From: Pectinophora gossypiella | Lineage: Eukaryota > Arthropoda > Insecta > Lepidoptera > Gelechiidae | Length of the DNA: 64,000 nt | Direction: 5' to 3' | Assembly (NCBI RefSeq): GCF_024362695.1 | Contig: NC_065421.1 | Span: 6,138,598 to 6,202,597 of the forward strand | Shown: piece after piece, positions 43,581 through 55,973 of the stretch | How positions within the stretch are numbered: position 1 is the stretch's first letter | Layout: the number at the start of each line of letters is the position of its first letter | The notes under the pieces: model-generated | Database searches by the model: none | What the model was told of the DNA's origin: nothing | The model's input: the letters and a program-made list of their open reading frames with translations, nothing else | Position numbers and translations under genes: made by a program

Positions 43581-44169
43581 ACCTGCCGGCAAAGACCCTT
43601 TGATTGGTGAGCAGCATTTTATTTTGATTTGTCGTTTGCACGTAGCTTTGACTTTTTAATTCTTTTAGAAGTACGGGTGACCGATGTTTTGTAATAATAA
43701 TTTGTTCTGTTGTACAGGAACAACATAGAGAGAGCCCAGTACGAGAGGGAACGACGTGAGAGGCAATCGAGGGCGATGGCGATGCTCGCCGACGCGCTCG
43801 GGTGCAGCCCCACGGTATGTGTACTATACATATAGTACTGTGCTTTTGAGTGGTGATGGAGGGTCTTGTTAGGCAATGTGATATAACACTTAGTATGGCA
43901 AATTACTGCTTTAAAACCACTAAGACTCTCTTTTTTGTATTCATGAATCTAAACACATTTTTTTTGTTACAGACATCAAATACAGAACTAATGGCGACAG
44001 TGGTCAACTTTCTACAGAAGCGTCCTAAAATATGACCATGAAATTTCAACATTGAAAAGGCGACAGGAAATTGCTGAGGAGGCAGAGTACGTGTTTTATT
44101 TGTTTTGTCGTACTTATTTATTTTTTACATGTTTGTTTTCTAACGTAATGTTTCTCAGTTGAACTTAAA

Positions 44170-44260
44170 AACATCATCATCATCAGCCGTATGACGCCCA
44201 CTGCTGGGCATAGGCCTCCCCCAAGGATCTCCACGACTATCGGTCCATCGTCCTTAAAAA
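44170..44260 (-). mobile_element. RTE-type LINE 3' end scrap in A4 intron 4
   Basis: CATCATCATCAGCCGTATGA and GCCCACTGCTGGGCATAGGC are the inverse of the terminal ORF and TGA-repeat tail of an RTE-type LINE; a longer copy lies at 48845-49120. Confidence 0.75.
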
Positions 44261-45092
44261 CATAGTAGAAGAAACTATTGTTATAATACATTATTATGAT
44301 ATTCTTCTTTATTGCAGTAACAATACTCACGGAGACACTGGCCGAGCACTCCACAACCGTTGAGTCTGATGATGATGAGTCATTATCTGATAACAATGAC
44401 GCTGCTACCTCCGTGGCACCACATATCGTGAGCAGTTTGAATTATGATTCTCTAGTCAACTTTTGGAAATAAGTAGATTGATTTTCGTTTTATAATATCA
44501 CTATTGGAATCCTTTTCAGGTTTTAGTGTGTAATTATTTTATTAATATGTAATTTTAACTAAGACTTTACGTTGCAGATATAATCGAGTAATCAGATATA
44601 CCTGCTACCTCCTTTGCCGCTTCTACGAGTCATGTTGTGGCCAATCCAGTTGACACGGGTATGTTCCTTTATTTATGTTTCGATACGTAGATTCCATTTA
44701 ATTATAATTATTGTCTGGTTTTTTTTTATTCGAAAGTTGATTATTTGCTGACGTAACTTTAACAAAGACTTTCTATTGCAGATTTGATGGAGTTATTAGA
44801 TATTCCTGAAATGCCGTGGCAACTGGAAGACTTAAATCTAGAAGACTTTGATGGGATAAATCTCTTGCTTTACTTAACCCCTTAAACGCCGGAACGCGGA
44901 TCTCGACCAGACACAATGTAAAATCTATTGTGTCTGGTATCTCGGCATATGAGAGGTTAATTTGGCTCTTTAATTCATTAATTTTATATTTTAAGATACT
45001 ATTACAGGTCTGCCGCAAATTTCGATGAATTTTTATTTATTTCCTTTGTTTACAGGAACTGTTCAACCTATCGGCTACAGATTAGAATGAGC

Positions 45093-45929
45093 CACATAGA
45101 AGAGTACTTTTTGTACTTAGTTTATATTTCTTGATTAGAATTTAGATGTTTTGTATTTAGGTTAAACTTGTAAATACCTATTAGTTGTAATTAGTTTTAT
45201 GTTCATATCACTTAATAACATAATATTATTGTACCTAACTAGACTTTTTAAGTACTAATAATGTACTTATAGTCATAGACCCACCGTGCAATATTATTAA
45301 ATTTTTAGAAAAAATAAACGATTTGTGAATGATGCATATATTTCTTTTTTGTTTTCTATTTAGTACGTGTACAGGACTCTATTTTTACATTCACACATAC
45401 CAAAGTTACACACACTAATGAAATAGGTAGAGAAAACTCGAGATCAGCTTTAGTAATTGTAGTCATTTATCTTTTAATTCTTTCTAAAATAATACCTAAT
45501 ATTTGTTACACTTTCATTCCAATTATAGTTATTTTTGCAGCACATTTGTATAAAATATGACCCACACTCCACATTAAATAGATGCAAAAATATATTTATG
45601 ACAAGATGGTACTTACCTACTTTTGAATTTGTTATTTTAGTTTTTTTTTCATAGTTTTTTGTCCATATGCATTTCACGGCTGAGTTTAGAGATAAGCCCT
45701 CGTAACGAGGGCATCATGCTTTTGTTTGTTAGTATATCTTAGGTACCTCGTAAAACGAAGTAAAGTTTATGCTTTAGTAATATTAAAGCTGTTTTTATTT
45801 AGCTATTGATATTTTTATACAGACCCGTTGTCCATAAATGCCATATTGAAGCAATTTGTCTATTAATTGACATTTTTTGACATACATTTGTACATGGAAT
45901 CCTTTTCTTTGGGTATTGTTAAATAGTTT
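45093..45929. other. A4 downstream flank
   Basis: To about 45760 it matches the A1 flank (7130-7702), including CGATTTGTGAATGATGCATA. Nothing further recognised. Confidence 0.55.
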
Positions 45930-47060
45930 TAACATCAAAAAAACAAAATGGCCGCCGTAGAAAGTTTCGAACTAATACAGGACACGCGAGCAGCTTGCTG
46001 CGGGCGACCCACGCGACATCTAGTTATTTTATAATTTTATAGTTACAAACCCAAGTACTGACTGACTGACTGACTCACTCACTCACTCACTGACAAAGTT
46101 GTTCTCCCAGAAGGAGCGTCGCCGTCGGGGGGTAAAAATGATGTATAGGAAGTGTGATCAAGACCTTTCGGTGAGTATGGGAATACTTGCAGATCTTGCA
46201 AAACTGATCCGCATCAGGGAGACACACTACAGTCTGGCAAAACTATCGCACCTCGAACGATTCTTTTTTCACAAAACTTGTTTAATTCTTAGTCAAATAC
46301 AAGCGCAGTTGAAAAAAAATCAAAATGGCGGAAAAACAAGATGGCCGCCATACAACATTTTGTAACACCCAATACAATAACGCGCCATACAATAACGCGC
46401 TCAGAGTGCTGTTGGGGCGACCGTGGCGCTGCAGTGCGTCGGGCATGTTTGCGGAGGCGCGCATTGATGACTTCTATGCCATTATGCGGAAGCGCAGCGC
46501 CTCCTTGCTGTCGCGGCTCCGCGGCGCTACCAACACCATTCTGAGTGTGTTTGCTGATAAGTGGGACTCCCCATTGCTGCGCCGATGGGTGAAGCTCCAC
46601 CTCTCTTAAGTTTTCATTTGCTCTATTTTATACTAACCCTAGCTTTAAGTTTGCATTGTTACTAACATCTATGGACCTGTGTCTGAAAATAAATAATTTG
46701 AATTTGAATTTTTGTTTTTCTAGAAAATGCCTCGGAGGTAAAAATTATGTATAGGGAGTGTGATCAAAACGTAAAGTTGAATAAATTAATACTTTTCGAT
46801 CTTCGGAAACTACTCCGCATCAGGGAGACACCCTATGGCCTGGCAAAATTATAAAATTTGGAACATTTTTTGTCCATTAAACCTTTTTAAGTCTTAGTCA
46901 AATTCAATCGCTGGCGAAAAAAAAAAAACAAAATGGCAGAAAAACTAGATTCAATCACTGGCGAAAAAAAAAACAAAATGGCAGAAAAACAAGATGGCCA
47001 CCATACAAAATTTTGTTTTACCAGAAAATGTCTAGGGGGTAAAAATTATGTGTAGGCGTC
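45930..47060. repeat. Repeat-rich stretch with ATGGCGG motif blocks and a LINE C-terminus
   Basis: The block AAAATGGCGGAAAAACAAGA-TGGCCGCCAT or a decayed form occurs near 45946, 46320, 46930 and 46975. A CTGA/CTCA tetranucleotide run is at 46059-46092. On the plus strand 46365-46610 encodes a LINE polymerase end (YNNALRVLLGRPWRCSASGM, FAEARIDDFYAIMRKRSASL) with a stop and a short tail to about 46715. No host gene seen. Confidence 0.55.
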
Positions 47061-47814
47061 CGGTACTCTAGGCTAATGAGGCGTCCGGTCGTAGACAATT
47101 TTATTGTCGATTTTGCAGTTTTGAAACTGGAGTTATTACAATTTCTGGTGAAAAATTTGTATTTTTAAATTGTTCTTATTTATTTAATTTTTTCGGTTCC
47201 GATGCACATTAGACAAAATATGCAAATAAATAAATAAATTATAATTATTATTATTATAGCTGGCTGCAGACTAAGAAAATCAAGCCACTTTTACCCAAAC
47301 TCCTTTTAGAGCTAGATTCCTGTCGGTGGAGGCCTTTCTTGATTTGTCGCTTTTTTGCTAGTTTGTTGACTTCAAAATTTTATATTGGCCAATAACCCGA
47401 CAGAATTAAGTTGCCAGCACACGTTAAACAGGATTGCATATGAGCGAGTTCCCTATTTTATTCGCCCGGGTCATTCATTCATTTTAAAATTAATGGTTGT
47501 CAATCATACGTCCCTTTTCTTTCGGAGGATATGAAAATGACAGGTATAACTTAAAATAAAATTAGGAGGTGTATGCCGGAATCGGGGCCAATTACAAAAG
47601 AAATTAACGAAAAGTGATGAATTGATGAACAAGTAAGAAATAAAAATAACAATACTTATTGGTATACAATTCTTCGTTTCTGGCAAGGTAATAAGAAATA
47701 TAACTTAAAAATGGAATTGCATTTGCTCTCAGTAATTTAGGAATATTTTTAAATTAAAATTGAAAATATATAGAATGAATAGAATTCTGTAAAAAAATAT
47801 ATAAATACTGCCTC
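47061..47814. other. Intergenic DNA with a dispersed repeat
   Basis: 47280-47590 contains GACAGAATTAAGTTGCCAGC and GGGTCATTCATTCATTT, also seen at 11570-11680. No gene recognised. Confidence 0.45.
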
Positions 47815-49540
47815 CAAAACAAAATTACTGCGACTCCAAGGGTCTTCAGCTGATGTCGCCAGACCCTACAACACCTGTGTGTTGTTGTGTTGTACAAATA
47901 TAAAATTAAGTACACGTATCAATATATATATATAAAAGGAATTAACAAACAACAAAAATAATTTAAAACAAACTTCAAATTTATGTGAATAAGGACAAAC
48001 GGAAAATCATTTTCAAAAATAATAAAGTAACATATCCTGGACCATTGGGACAACAGGTTGGGCCACGATCATTTCTGGCGGTGAGCGCTCGGCAGATATC
48101 GGGGACCAGGGTAGCCACGAGTCCCCAGCTGCCTCCTAAAACAGACATACAGCGTGTGACGATACTTTTAGGAATGATTTAGACCATCATTTTGAGTTGA
48201 ATTTAAGTGGAATTACCAGTCGAAAATTTCATAAAAATTATAATACTGGTAAATTTTATGAAAAAAATGTTGCTTGTGAAGGATATTAAGGAATAAATAG
48301 ACAAAGGAATTGGTACACAAGAACAGACTAGACAGTTTAAGGTACTTACAGTTGCACGGACTAGCGCAGTCACCTCTGCCGGACGCTCAGCCAGCTGCCG
48401 CTTGAGTGTTTCAACTGCAACAAACAAATATATTCAATGAGTACACACTTAGTATTCTACTTCCGTACCTACATAGCAAAAAGAAAAATATTTGAATTTC
48501 AAAATCGATTCAAGAAACTGTGTGAGTAAATTAAATGTGCACTAATATAACTTTAAAGTTATTACACGTGATTAAGAAAGAGCAAAAAATATTCCACCAT
48601 TGAACACTTACATTCTGACGTCAGCTGCTGGTTCCTACGGAGCAAGTCATCAACTCCTGCTCACGTCGTATGCTTAAAAACACACGGAATCAGTTCGGCC
48701 TGTGAAATCTATAAGAAAAACAGTACGTTATGTATGAAGAATACAATTTAAAACATTTAAAAAGTAATAATGTAAACAGTCAAGTAAAAATTACTCAAAG
48801 AAAAGAAAACTAAAAAGGAAATAAATAAATAGGTAATATATGTAGTAAATCATCATCATCATCAGCCGTACGACGCCCACTGCTGGGCATAGGCCTCCCC
48901 CAAGGATCTCCACGACGATCGGTCCTGCGCTGCTCGCATCCAGCGGCTTCCCGCGACCTTCACCAGATCGTCGGTCCACCTTGTAGCGGGCCTCTCCACT
49001 GAGCGTCGTCCGACACGTGGTCGCCATTCTAGAACCTTTCCGCCCCAGTGGCCATCGGTTCTCCTCGCTATGTGTCCTGCCCACTGCCACTTCAGCTTTG
49101 CAATTCTCCAATGCAATGTAGTAAATAATTATAATAACTTACCGAATCTTGGCAGCCGTCAGCCCGCGCGAGGGCCAGCATTGCTTTGGTAGCCCCCTCG
49201 CGTCTCTCGCGCTCGTATTGAGCATTCCTGGCGCGACGTTCCTCCTGTACAAATACAAAATAGTATGAGATTCATTATTATCACCTTATAACAGTTTTCA
49301 CTAAAACATCAAATTATTTTTTTACCCAAGTAATAAAAATGTGAGCCAACATCGTCGCTGGCATTATAACAAAAATAGGTAAGACGTAGAGATGCCAAGA
49401 AATAGACAGTATAAAAGAAAGTACTTATATAATTAAGTCAAATTAGAAATATACTCACAGGAGTCAGAGGGACCCTGTTTTTTCTAGCAGGTCTGCCGTG
49501 CCTTTTGGCACACGCGGCAGACCACTCCGGCAGCTGAAGG
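47815..49540 (-). pseudogene. B3: B-type AT-hook/bHLH-Zip gene, broken
   Basis: On the minus strand: exon 2 (about 49535-49461, AT-hook changed to KRHGRPARK), exon 3 (49245-49144, open, ERERR kept), exon 4 (about 48713-48613, frame lost by deletions), exon 5 (48415-48351, LETLKRQLAERPAEV open), exon 6 (about 48137-48036, open) and exon 7 (about 47870-47818, shortened). Exons 8-10 are absent and exon 1 near 49635 is destroyed. An RTE fragment sits between exons 3 and 4. Its likely promoter is at 53480-53590, separated by a 3.6-kb insertion. Confidence 0.75.
48845..49120 (-). mobile_element. RTE-type LINE 3' end in B3
   Basis: The minus-strand frame reads KLKWQWAGHIARRTDGHWGG and DRSSWRSLGEAYAQQWA, the conserved C-terminus of lepidopteran RTE polymerases, followed by a TGA repeat tail. 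Confidence 0.8.
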
Positions 49541-50004
49541 AAGTTAAGAAAATTAATTATCAAATTATAACGTAACTTTCATTAAGTATTGATGATTTCA
49601 TTTCATTTCTTGTAAAACACGGAACATGGAATAAAAGCAGACTCTTACGGATACTTACAGGGGTGAATTTCAACAAGTCTCATTTTTTTATCATTTCGGT
49701 GAGATTTTTTATTTTAATACTTTTCTTCACATATTTGACGACAAATAAAACTTTAACCTATTTTGAATTATGTGCGTGAGTGGGCATCAAATACGATCGA
49801 AACTTACTGAGATATTTAAAATTGAATTTTTATGAGTCCACTGAAATGATAAGTACCCACTGAAATGATATAAATATACACCGAAATGATATAAATGTAC
49901 ACTGAAATGATAATGAGTCCACTGAAATGAAAGTAACCCACGGAAATGATACAGTCAAGAAAAATTGTGCTGCTTAGCTAGGGTTCCGTACAAAGTGAAG
50001 TTCG

Positions 50005-50135
50005 ATTTATACATAAATAGCCTATATACGTCCCACTGCTGGGCACAGGCCTACTCTCAATTAACCGGGGGGGGGGGAAGGGTATGGAGCATACTCCATC
50101 ACGCTGCTCCACTGCGGGTTGGTGGAGATCGATTT
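50005..50135 (-). mobile_element. SINE tail fragment
   Basis: CCTATATACGTCCCACTGCT and GGGCACAGGCCT are the inverse of the SINE tail at 42375-42415, with a run of G at 50079-50088. Confidence 0.65.
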
Positions 50136-50269
50136 ATACATTCTTAGATAAATAGTTCAATACTTGCTAAATAAAAAATAGTTTAATACTAAGTATTTAC
50201 TAATAGTAATAGATTGTTGTTCGTTTCTTTCATCGAGCAATAAAAAATGCATTTAATTGTTGTCAATAT

Positions 50270-50560
50270 GTGGAGCCGTGGTAGTTAATGGGTGGGTGGT
50301 AAGGTAATTCATGTTTAGATCAGAAATGATTGCCACATGCTCAGCGGTGAAGAAAAACATCATGAGGAAACCCACATTCCCGAAAATACCATTTTTCGGA
50401 GGTATGTGACCTAATGTGTATTGGGCTGGTTTCCCCTTCGTGGGTTGGAAGGTGAGACAGGCAGTCGCTTCTCTAAAATACTGGACCTGTCAAATCTTCA
50501 AGTCAGGTAAGCGGACCCTGTGAAAAATCGGTATAATGCTAGGGGGATGATGCTTATTGT
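50270..50560 (+). mobile_element. tRNA-derived SINE (second family)
   Basis: Head GGAGCCGTGGTAGTTAATG and body CAGCGGTGAAGAAAAACATC, GGGTTGGAAGGTGAGACAGG; same family as 9130-9375. Confidence 0.6.
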
Positions 50561-50599
50561 CAATATGTCTTTTTTGTGGCTATTGTCATTGCTTCTTTA

Positions 50600-52480
50600 T
50601 TACTTACCTACATTTTTTTTAAATAATATAGGTTCACGTAGGACCACAATCTCACCTGATGGTAAATGACGATGTGGTCTAGGGTGGATCACACTTACCT
50701 AGCAAATGCCTATTCACCCTAGTCTTGAAGTCTCCTAGATTATAACGAGTTGGAAGTTATATCCATACCCAAGAGCTCGAGATGGTTGGTAATTCACTCC
50801 GGAAAGTCCCAGTCAGGAGGAAAGGACTCCGTTTTGCGGTGAACAGACACGCCTGGGTCATGGAAGCGTTGAGTCCAACCTACTTGTTGTCACCCCAGTC
50901 TGAGACGGACTTAAGGGGCAGTTTCACACGATTCACAAGATCCTCTCTGAGGGCACTATCATCTCTGGTGCTTACGCGTGCATTGGACATGTATCTCTCC
51001 GTCACTGTGCTATCGTCTGCATGCCTAAAGATACCGGGCATAATCAGCAGATCATTGACAGAAAAAACGTGGCGGAGAGAACAGATCCCTGAGGGAGTCC
51101 GGCATTAATAGCATGTAGATCAGACAAGCACCCATCAACTACTACCCGAATCAATCTATCCTTATCTATCCAATTACATAGGCTAGAAGGGATCCTGAAT
51201 ATATCAAGGGACATAACAAGATCCTCGCCTTGATTCTAGATTGCCTCACTCCATAAGCGTGTAGCATACACAAGAAGAACATCAGTTGACCTATCTCTGA
51301 GTAAATTGTTGGCTTCAAGGTACGCCAGGAGGCGGTTGTTCAGGATTAGCGGCGGTTGTACCGAGATGAGGCGGTATTTAGCAGGGTTGGTACGAGTGCC
51401 TTTTTTGGGCATACACTGTACATTGGCAAGGTTCCATGGTTTCGGGAATTGTCCTGAACCCAGAGAGAGCAGGTAGAGGCGTGTCAGTAGGAGACTATTC
51501 AGGTGCACAGTTCCGCAGTACTATTGCTGGGATATCATCAGGACTACTGACCTTATTCACGTCTAGAGTGCGAACCATTTTTATACGGCAGAAGTTTGCT
51601 TCGACCGATTTGACTAGCGGCTAAAAGGTTTTGCTACCATCTCAGTCAGTTTGGCATCAATTTGGCCAATATTGTCGAAACGTGCCCTGCGCATTGTCTT
51701 CTTGCAAGACTTTGCAGCGGTATTCAGGGAATTTTTCAGAGCCCGCATGTTAGGAGGCATATTAGAGCTTCTGCACTAGCATACTCCGCGATGTACCATG
51801 AGCGAGCCTTATCGTCAGATGATATGTCAGAAAATGGGATAGAGTATTCCATTGCCTGACAACTAATATGGCATCTCCGCAGCTCGTCGAGTCTTCTGAA
51901 GAAAAGCAAACCTCACGCCAAGGATAGGTTTGCGAAGAAGTGCCGCATCTCATCCCAATCTGCTAGCGTGTGTCACCATATTTGCCTCGATCCTCTGGGG
52001 CTAGAATCAGGTGGGGAATAGACAGACACATATCTCACCAGACAATGGTCGGATGTTCCCAAGGGGGAAGTCACTGATAGAGATTGATATTGGTCCGGAT
52101 CAGTTATCAGCAAAAGGTCCAAGCAGTTGGCGCTATACTTAGCAACGTCAGGTATCTTTGTAACGCAATTCACCAGATGTGAGAGATTTTGCCACACATG
52201 GCAAAAGCTTGCGCCGCTTTGCCAGCATGGTTGGTCTTCTGGAATGGGAACAACTACTCTTGCTGGTGGGCGTTGGAGTCCCGGAGAACAACAAGTTGCG
52301 CTGAGAGATACCTCCGCCGTGCCAACTCCACTGTCCTACTGAGGTAGGTGAATAACCTGCTTGTCTCAGAGTTACCGCTGTGCGATCGGTAGACACTGGT
52401 GTAAAGTATTTTATCCAGGCCAGTGTCCACCAGAATCTAAAGAATGGATAAGTCTGGGTATTCAAGGTTACCGAGAAAAG
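50600..52480 (-). mobile_element. Decayed LINE: endonuclease end and reverse transcriptase start
   Basis: The minus frame at 52197-51973 reads NCLDLLLITDPDQYQSLSVT and PLGTSDHCLVRYVS, the end of a LINE endonuclease with its SDH motif. The frame at 51508-51236 reads FPKPWNLANVQCMPKKGTRT, YRLISVQPP and RSTDVLLVY, the first RT blocks. Many stops and shifts. It lies inside the CACYGAAATGATA element. Confidence 0.7.
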
Positions 52481-53479
52481 CAGAAAGAGGAGTTTGATAG
52501 GTTATATGACGTTTTCCAATCACCCAAAATGGTTTTGGAAAACCATGAGATCATCTCGAGGAAAAATAAAATAGCTCCACAGAACTGTTAAAAAGGCCCT
52601 TAAAACAATACCTAATTCGAAACTAAAATTTAACACACGGATCTCTAAAACTTAACGGTTTTATCATTTCAGTGTTACTTATCATTCCCATGGACTGTTA
52701 TTGGCATTTCAGTCCACCGAATCCACCGGAATGATAACACCGAGATGATAAAAAACAGGTTATTTTTGTATAAACTGTGAATTTAAATAACTATCGAAAA
52801 ATCGACACTTCTCAAACAAAACAGTACTTGCAGCCGATTTAACACATCAATATGAAATAAATTGAACTAATCTAACACGAGTTATAATGGCTACCGAAAT
52901 GATTTTTTACTGATTTTTTTTTGTCCCCCTATCACCGAAATGATAAATTTCTTTTTTTGGCGGGAAACCATTACACGCTGTGAAGGGTATGTTCACGTCT
53001 AGCGGTCGAGCCGAACCAATGCGAGGTGTTGGCAGGTAAGGAGGTGTCATAGACGCAATGTTGACGGAGTTATTCTACCAAAACTTACTGTCCTCTGAAA
53101 TGATAACTTTTTTTCGGACAAAATTTAACTGCCTGTCAAATGTATGAGAAGGAAGGTAAACAGACAGAAATAGTTTTTGTTGTTAGATTATTTAATAATT
53201 TAACGAAATTCTATCAATTTAAATCCCAATAATAGAAAATAATTGTAGAGCAAGACATTTTATAAGCGATAATGGGTTACGGACAAGCTACCGAAATGAT
53301 AAAATGACACTTTAAAAAATTTTTTCAGCGTGTTACAGTTGCTGAAACTGAATGATTTTTTTTGCCAAGGTAGAGGACTACTTACTTTACCCAGAAAAAA
53401 TATTCAAAATCATTTAGCAGAACTTTGCACTACCGTTCTCAGCCAAGACAACTTTTTTTTTCGCTTTTGCAATTCACCC

Positions 53480-53590
53480 ACAGGTTCTTACGTTTCGGTG
53501 GTTCGGGGTTGGTTTCTGAAAATTCCCTTTTTATATGCGAGCGCGCAACCTTGAAGATTCCCGTTGAAGCTCTGCGCGGCGCGGCCGGCG
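53480..53590 (-). promoter_or_regulatory. B-type promoter without J1 insertion (probably of B3)
   Basis: On the minus strand GCGCAGAGCTTCAACGGG, GCGCGCTCGCATATAAAA and GGGAATTTTCAG match the B1 promoter; the sequence then continues uninterrupted (ACCAACCCCGAACCACCGAA) as an empty counterpart of the J1 site. Confidence 0.6.
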
Positions 53591-53619
53591 GAGTTCTTCT
53601 GAATTGTATTAAATTGTTT

Positions 53620-54875
53620 TCGTATTGTTTTTTATATTCTAAATTGTTTATTTATTGTATAAAATTAATTAAATATAACAATTATGTAAGTATACGGCAA
53701 TTGGCAATATTCTCTGCTGTATGTTAAGAAAAAGCACAATTTTGATTTGGATGTTCTTAATTTAGATAAGTATACATTTCTATATAACATAAATATGATC
53801 GTCAGTTCTAAAACATCAAATACAATTAGGTATAATAGAATGTCATCAATAGAATATAATTTCAACAAAAGAAATCTGATTAAAATAATAATATTAGATT
53901 CAACGTTAATGTATCACAAATTAATACCTGTCATAATACTCATAATTAATATAGCAGTCTTAAACAGAAAAATTAAAATTAATAAAATTACAATAATGTT
54001 ATAAAGTTAATCTTTAATAAAATCGTCAACAGAATATATTTGAATATTTGCCATTTGCGTTAAATAGTAATATTTTACATTGATCTGAAGAAAGAACATT
54101 CAACTTTGATTAAAAAATACGTACTATAAAAATGGAACTCCAGAAACGGAAACGCGAAACACACTTTATAAAATAAAATCCCGATCCTAAGCACGAGATA
54201 AAATCAATTTGAAACAGATTAAAATCATATTTATCCTAATATTACATCAATAAATATTGCGGATATGCTTACTTTATGATAAAGAAAATTTGAATTGTAG
54301 CGTGGACAGCGACTCCCCGAACGGCGACTGCTTGACATCACATCTGTCATTTACATGTACAGTTCAAAACACAATTTTAATCACGTTTTTAACACACTTT
54401 TGGCTTTCATGTGTCAAGAATTTCGTTCCAATTATGATGTCATCCCGTGTACCCTAACCTGTGCGCGAGAAAGCTGAGGAACGCTGTATACACCAAATAA
54501 TTTAAGGACTAGTTTAATTTGCTGAAAAGATGGCGCAGAAGCCGGCCCTAGCAAAACGTAGCATAACTTGCTACGTCATGCTACGGAGACAGATCTGAGA
54601 ATAAAGCAACAATAATGTCAAATCACCTACAATTAGACAATTTTTAAGTTTTTTTTTAAATTGTTTTGACATGTACGTAATTAATAAATGGATGCATTTT
54701 AATTTTACTTGATATAAATACTTACTTACTATGTAATATTTATAATATCGGTAGCTATCGGTTAAGTTCTTACATAATAGTTTCATTTATGATTACTTCG
54801 TAATTAGGTAATTATGTACCCAGTGAAGTCGGGAGCAGACGCGGCGAAAATATAGCACGTGAGATATTCATTACT
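53620..54875. repeat. Duplicated intergenic block F3
   Basis: Shares GGCAATTGGCAATATT, GAAAAAGCACAATTTT, TTACATTGATCTGAAGAAAG and ATATAGCACGTGAGA with F1 and F2, in the same order. It begins right behind a minus-strand B promoter, as F2 does, but is more diverged and lacks the middle part. The short frames in it are not supported as genes. Confidence 0.65.
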
Positions 54876-55960
54876 TGTTCGACTGCAAACATTTGTAAAA
54901 AAGATTAACAAATCACAGTATATTATTCAAAATAGAAGATATAAACCGTCTTCAAACACTATTAAAAAAAGCACAACAAGAAATATACAACAGATAAAAA
55001 ACCAGAATAAATCCGCAATTTACTATTTGACATTGCGGAAGCCTTTAATAATACATAATATTGACTCAATACAGGATTGTAATAATAATAATAAACATAA
55101 AAATTGTGGGATGGGGCATGAAGGAAACGATTATATTTGTTTACCTTTGTTTATTTATAAACGTTTATAATTTTCTATGTTTTCCTCTTTAAAAACAAAC
55201 GTCCGCCATTTCCCTGTCATTCGGCAATTCTCTCCTCAGACACCTGCTTTTCTACTTTAATTGTCTTAAAGGGCCTCTACGCGTTGGCTTCGGCCCCACG
55301 CACGCCTTCCAAAAGTCCGGGACTCCACAGTTCCGAGATATGGAAACGACATACAATAATAATAATACATAATATAATGTCCATAAGCTTCAGCTTAAGT
55401 CTCCATTCAATATACTTTAAGGCGGTGCTACCTTCTCGTAAAGCTAGAGTTATTAAAAGTTTAAAAAATAAAAATAACGTGGAATACGATGACGTATGTA
55501 AAAAATCTTCAGTATTGCTTTTCACAATAAGCCACAAATTTTAGCCATATTTTAAATTAATCCGTAAGTATAGGAATAATCCCAGATAACTTAATAGCCA
55601 AGCCGTTATTTAAAAATCGTGATAAAGAGCAGTGTGATAATTAGCGTCCTATACCAGCACTTATTTCAGTTATTTCAAAGATATTTAAAAAAATATATTT
55701 GTAACGGTACATATTTAAAATTTTGCGAGAAATTCGGATTTTGAAGGAACAGATCGACCACTTTGGCGATCTACCAACTTTAAAAACGAACTGTTACCCC
55801 AGTACTCGCTTCTTCTTCTTCTATTGTGTGGGTTGTGAGGTGAAGTACCTCATCAACCCTGGTGTCAGGATTACTATTGAGCCGCCAAAGGCCCCTGACA
55901 TGGCTCAGGACTCGCGTATGGCAGCGGAAACAGTTCTGATGGGCATTAATCTCAAAGGCC
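54876..55960 (+). mobile_element. LINE fragments and a dispersed repeat before B4
   Basis: 55260-55372 is a LINE 3' end (GGCTTCGGCCCCACGCACGC, CCGAGATATGGAAACGAC, then an AATAAT tail). 55430-55700 encodes a broken reverse transcriptase start (SLKNKNNVEYDDV, IIPDNLIAKPLFKNRDKE, RPIPALISVISKIF). 55800-55945 is a repeat (TGGGTTGTGAGGTGAAGTAC). Exon 1 of B4 is absent here. Confidence 0.6.
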
Positions 55961-55973
55961 GAATTTCCTTCAG

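Larger units (their letters stand above)
43126..45092 (+). pseudogene. A4: A-type gene, heavily broken
   Basis: Exon 1 at 43126 (MSSNTE) has lost the GTAAG donor (now GTATTT). Exon 2 starts at 43231 (PKSSSAPLRKRGRPA) and is split by about 300 inserted bases (43277-43580). Exon 3 (43718) lost 5 bases of the basic region. Exon 4 (43972) is shifted after QKRPK. Exon 5 (about 44318-44429) is nearly intact. Exon 7 (about 44578) has an early stop. Exon 8 (about 44783) keeps MELLDIPEMPWQLEDLNLED but has no donor. Exon 9 (about 45057) keeps ELFNLSATD and a stop. An AATAAA is at about 45313. Confidence 0.8.
49686..53302. mobile_element. Putative 3.6-kb element with CACYGAAATGATA motif clusters at both ends
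   Basis: At least thirteen copies of the word occur, in both directions. The left cluster is at 49686 (inverse), 49838, 49857, 49878, 49899, 49919 and 49938. The right cluster is at 52661 (inverse), 52722, 52737, 52890, 52932, 53095 and 53288. The outermost copies are in opposite direction to each other. Such sub-terminal repeats are typical of transposase binding sites. No transposase was recognised; the middle is occupied by SINE and LINE pieces. It lies between the B3 promoter and B3 exon 2. Confidence 0.5.

Noticed and set aside
49838..49951. CRISPR-like spaced repeat
   Set aside because: The repeats are only 13 bases, spacing is uneven and the host is eukaryotic; transposon sub-terminal repeats fit better.
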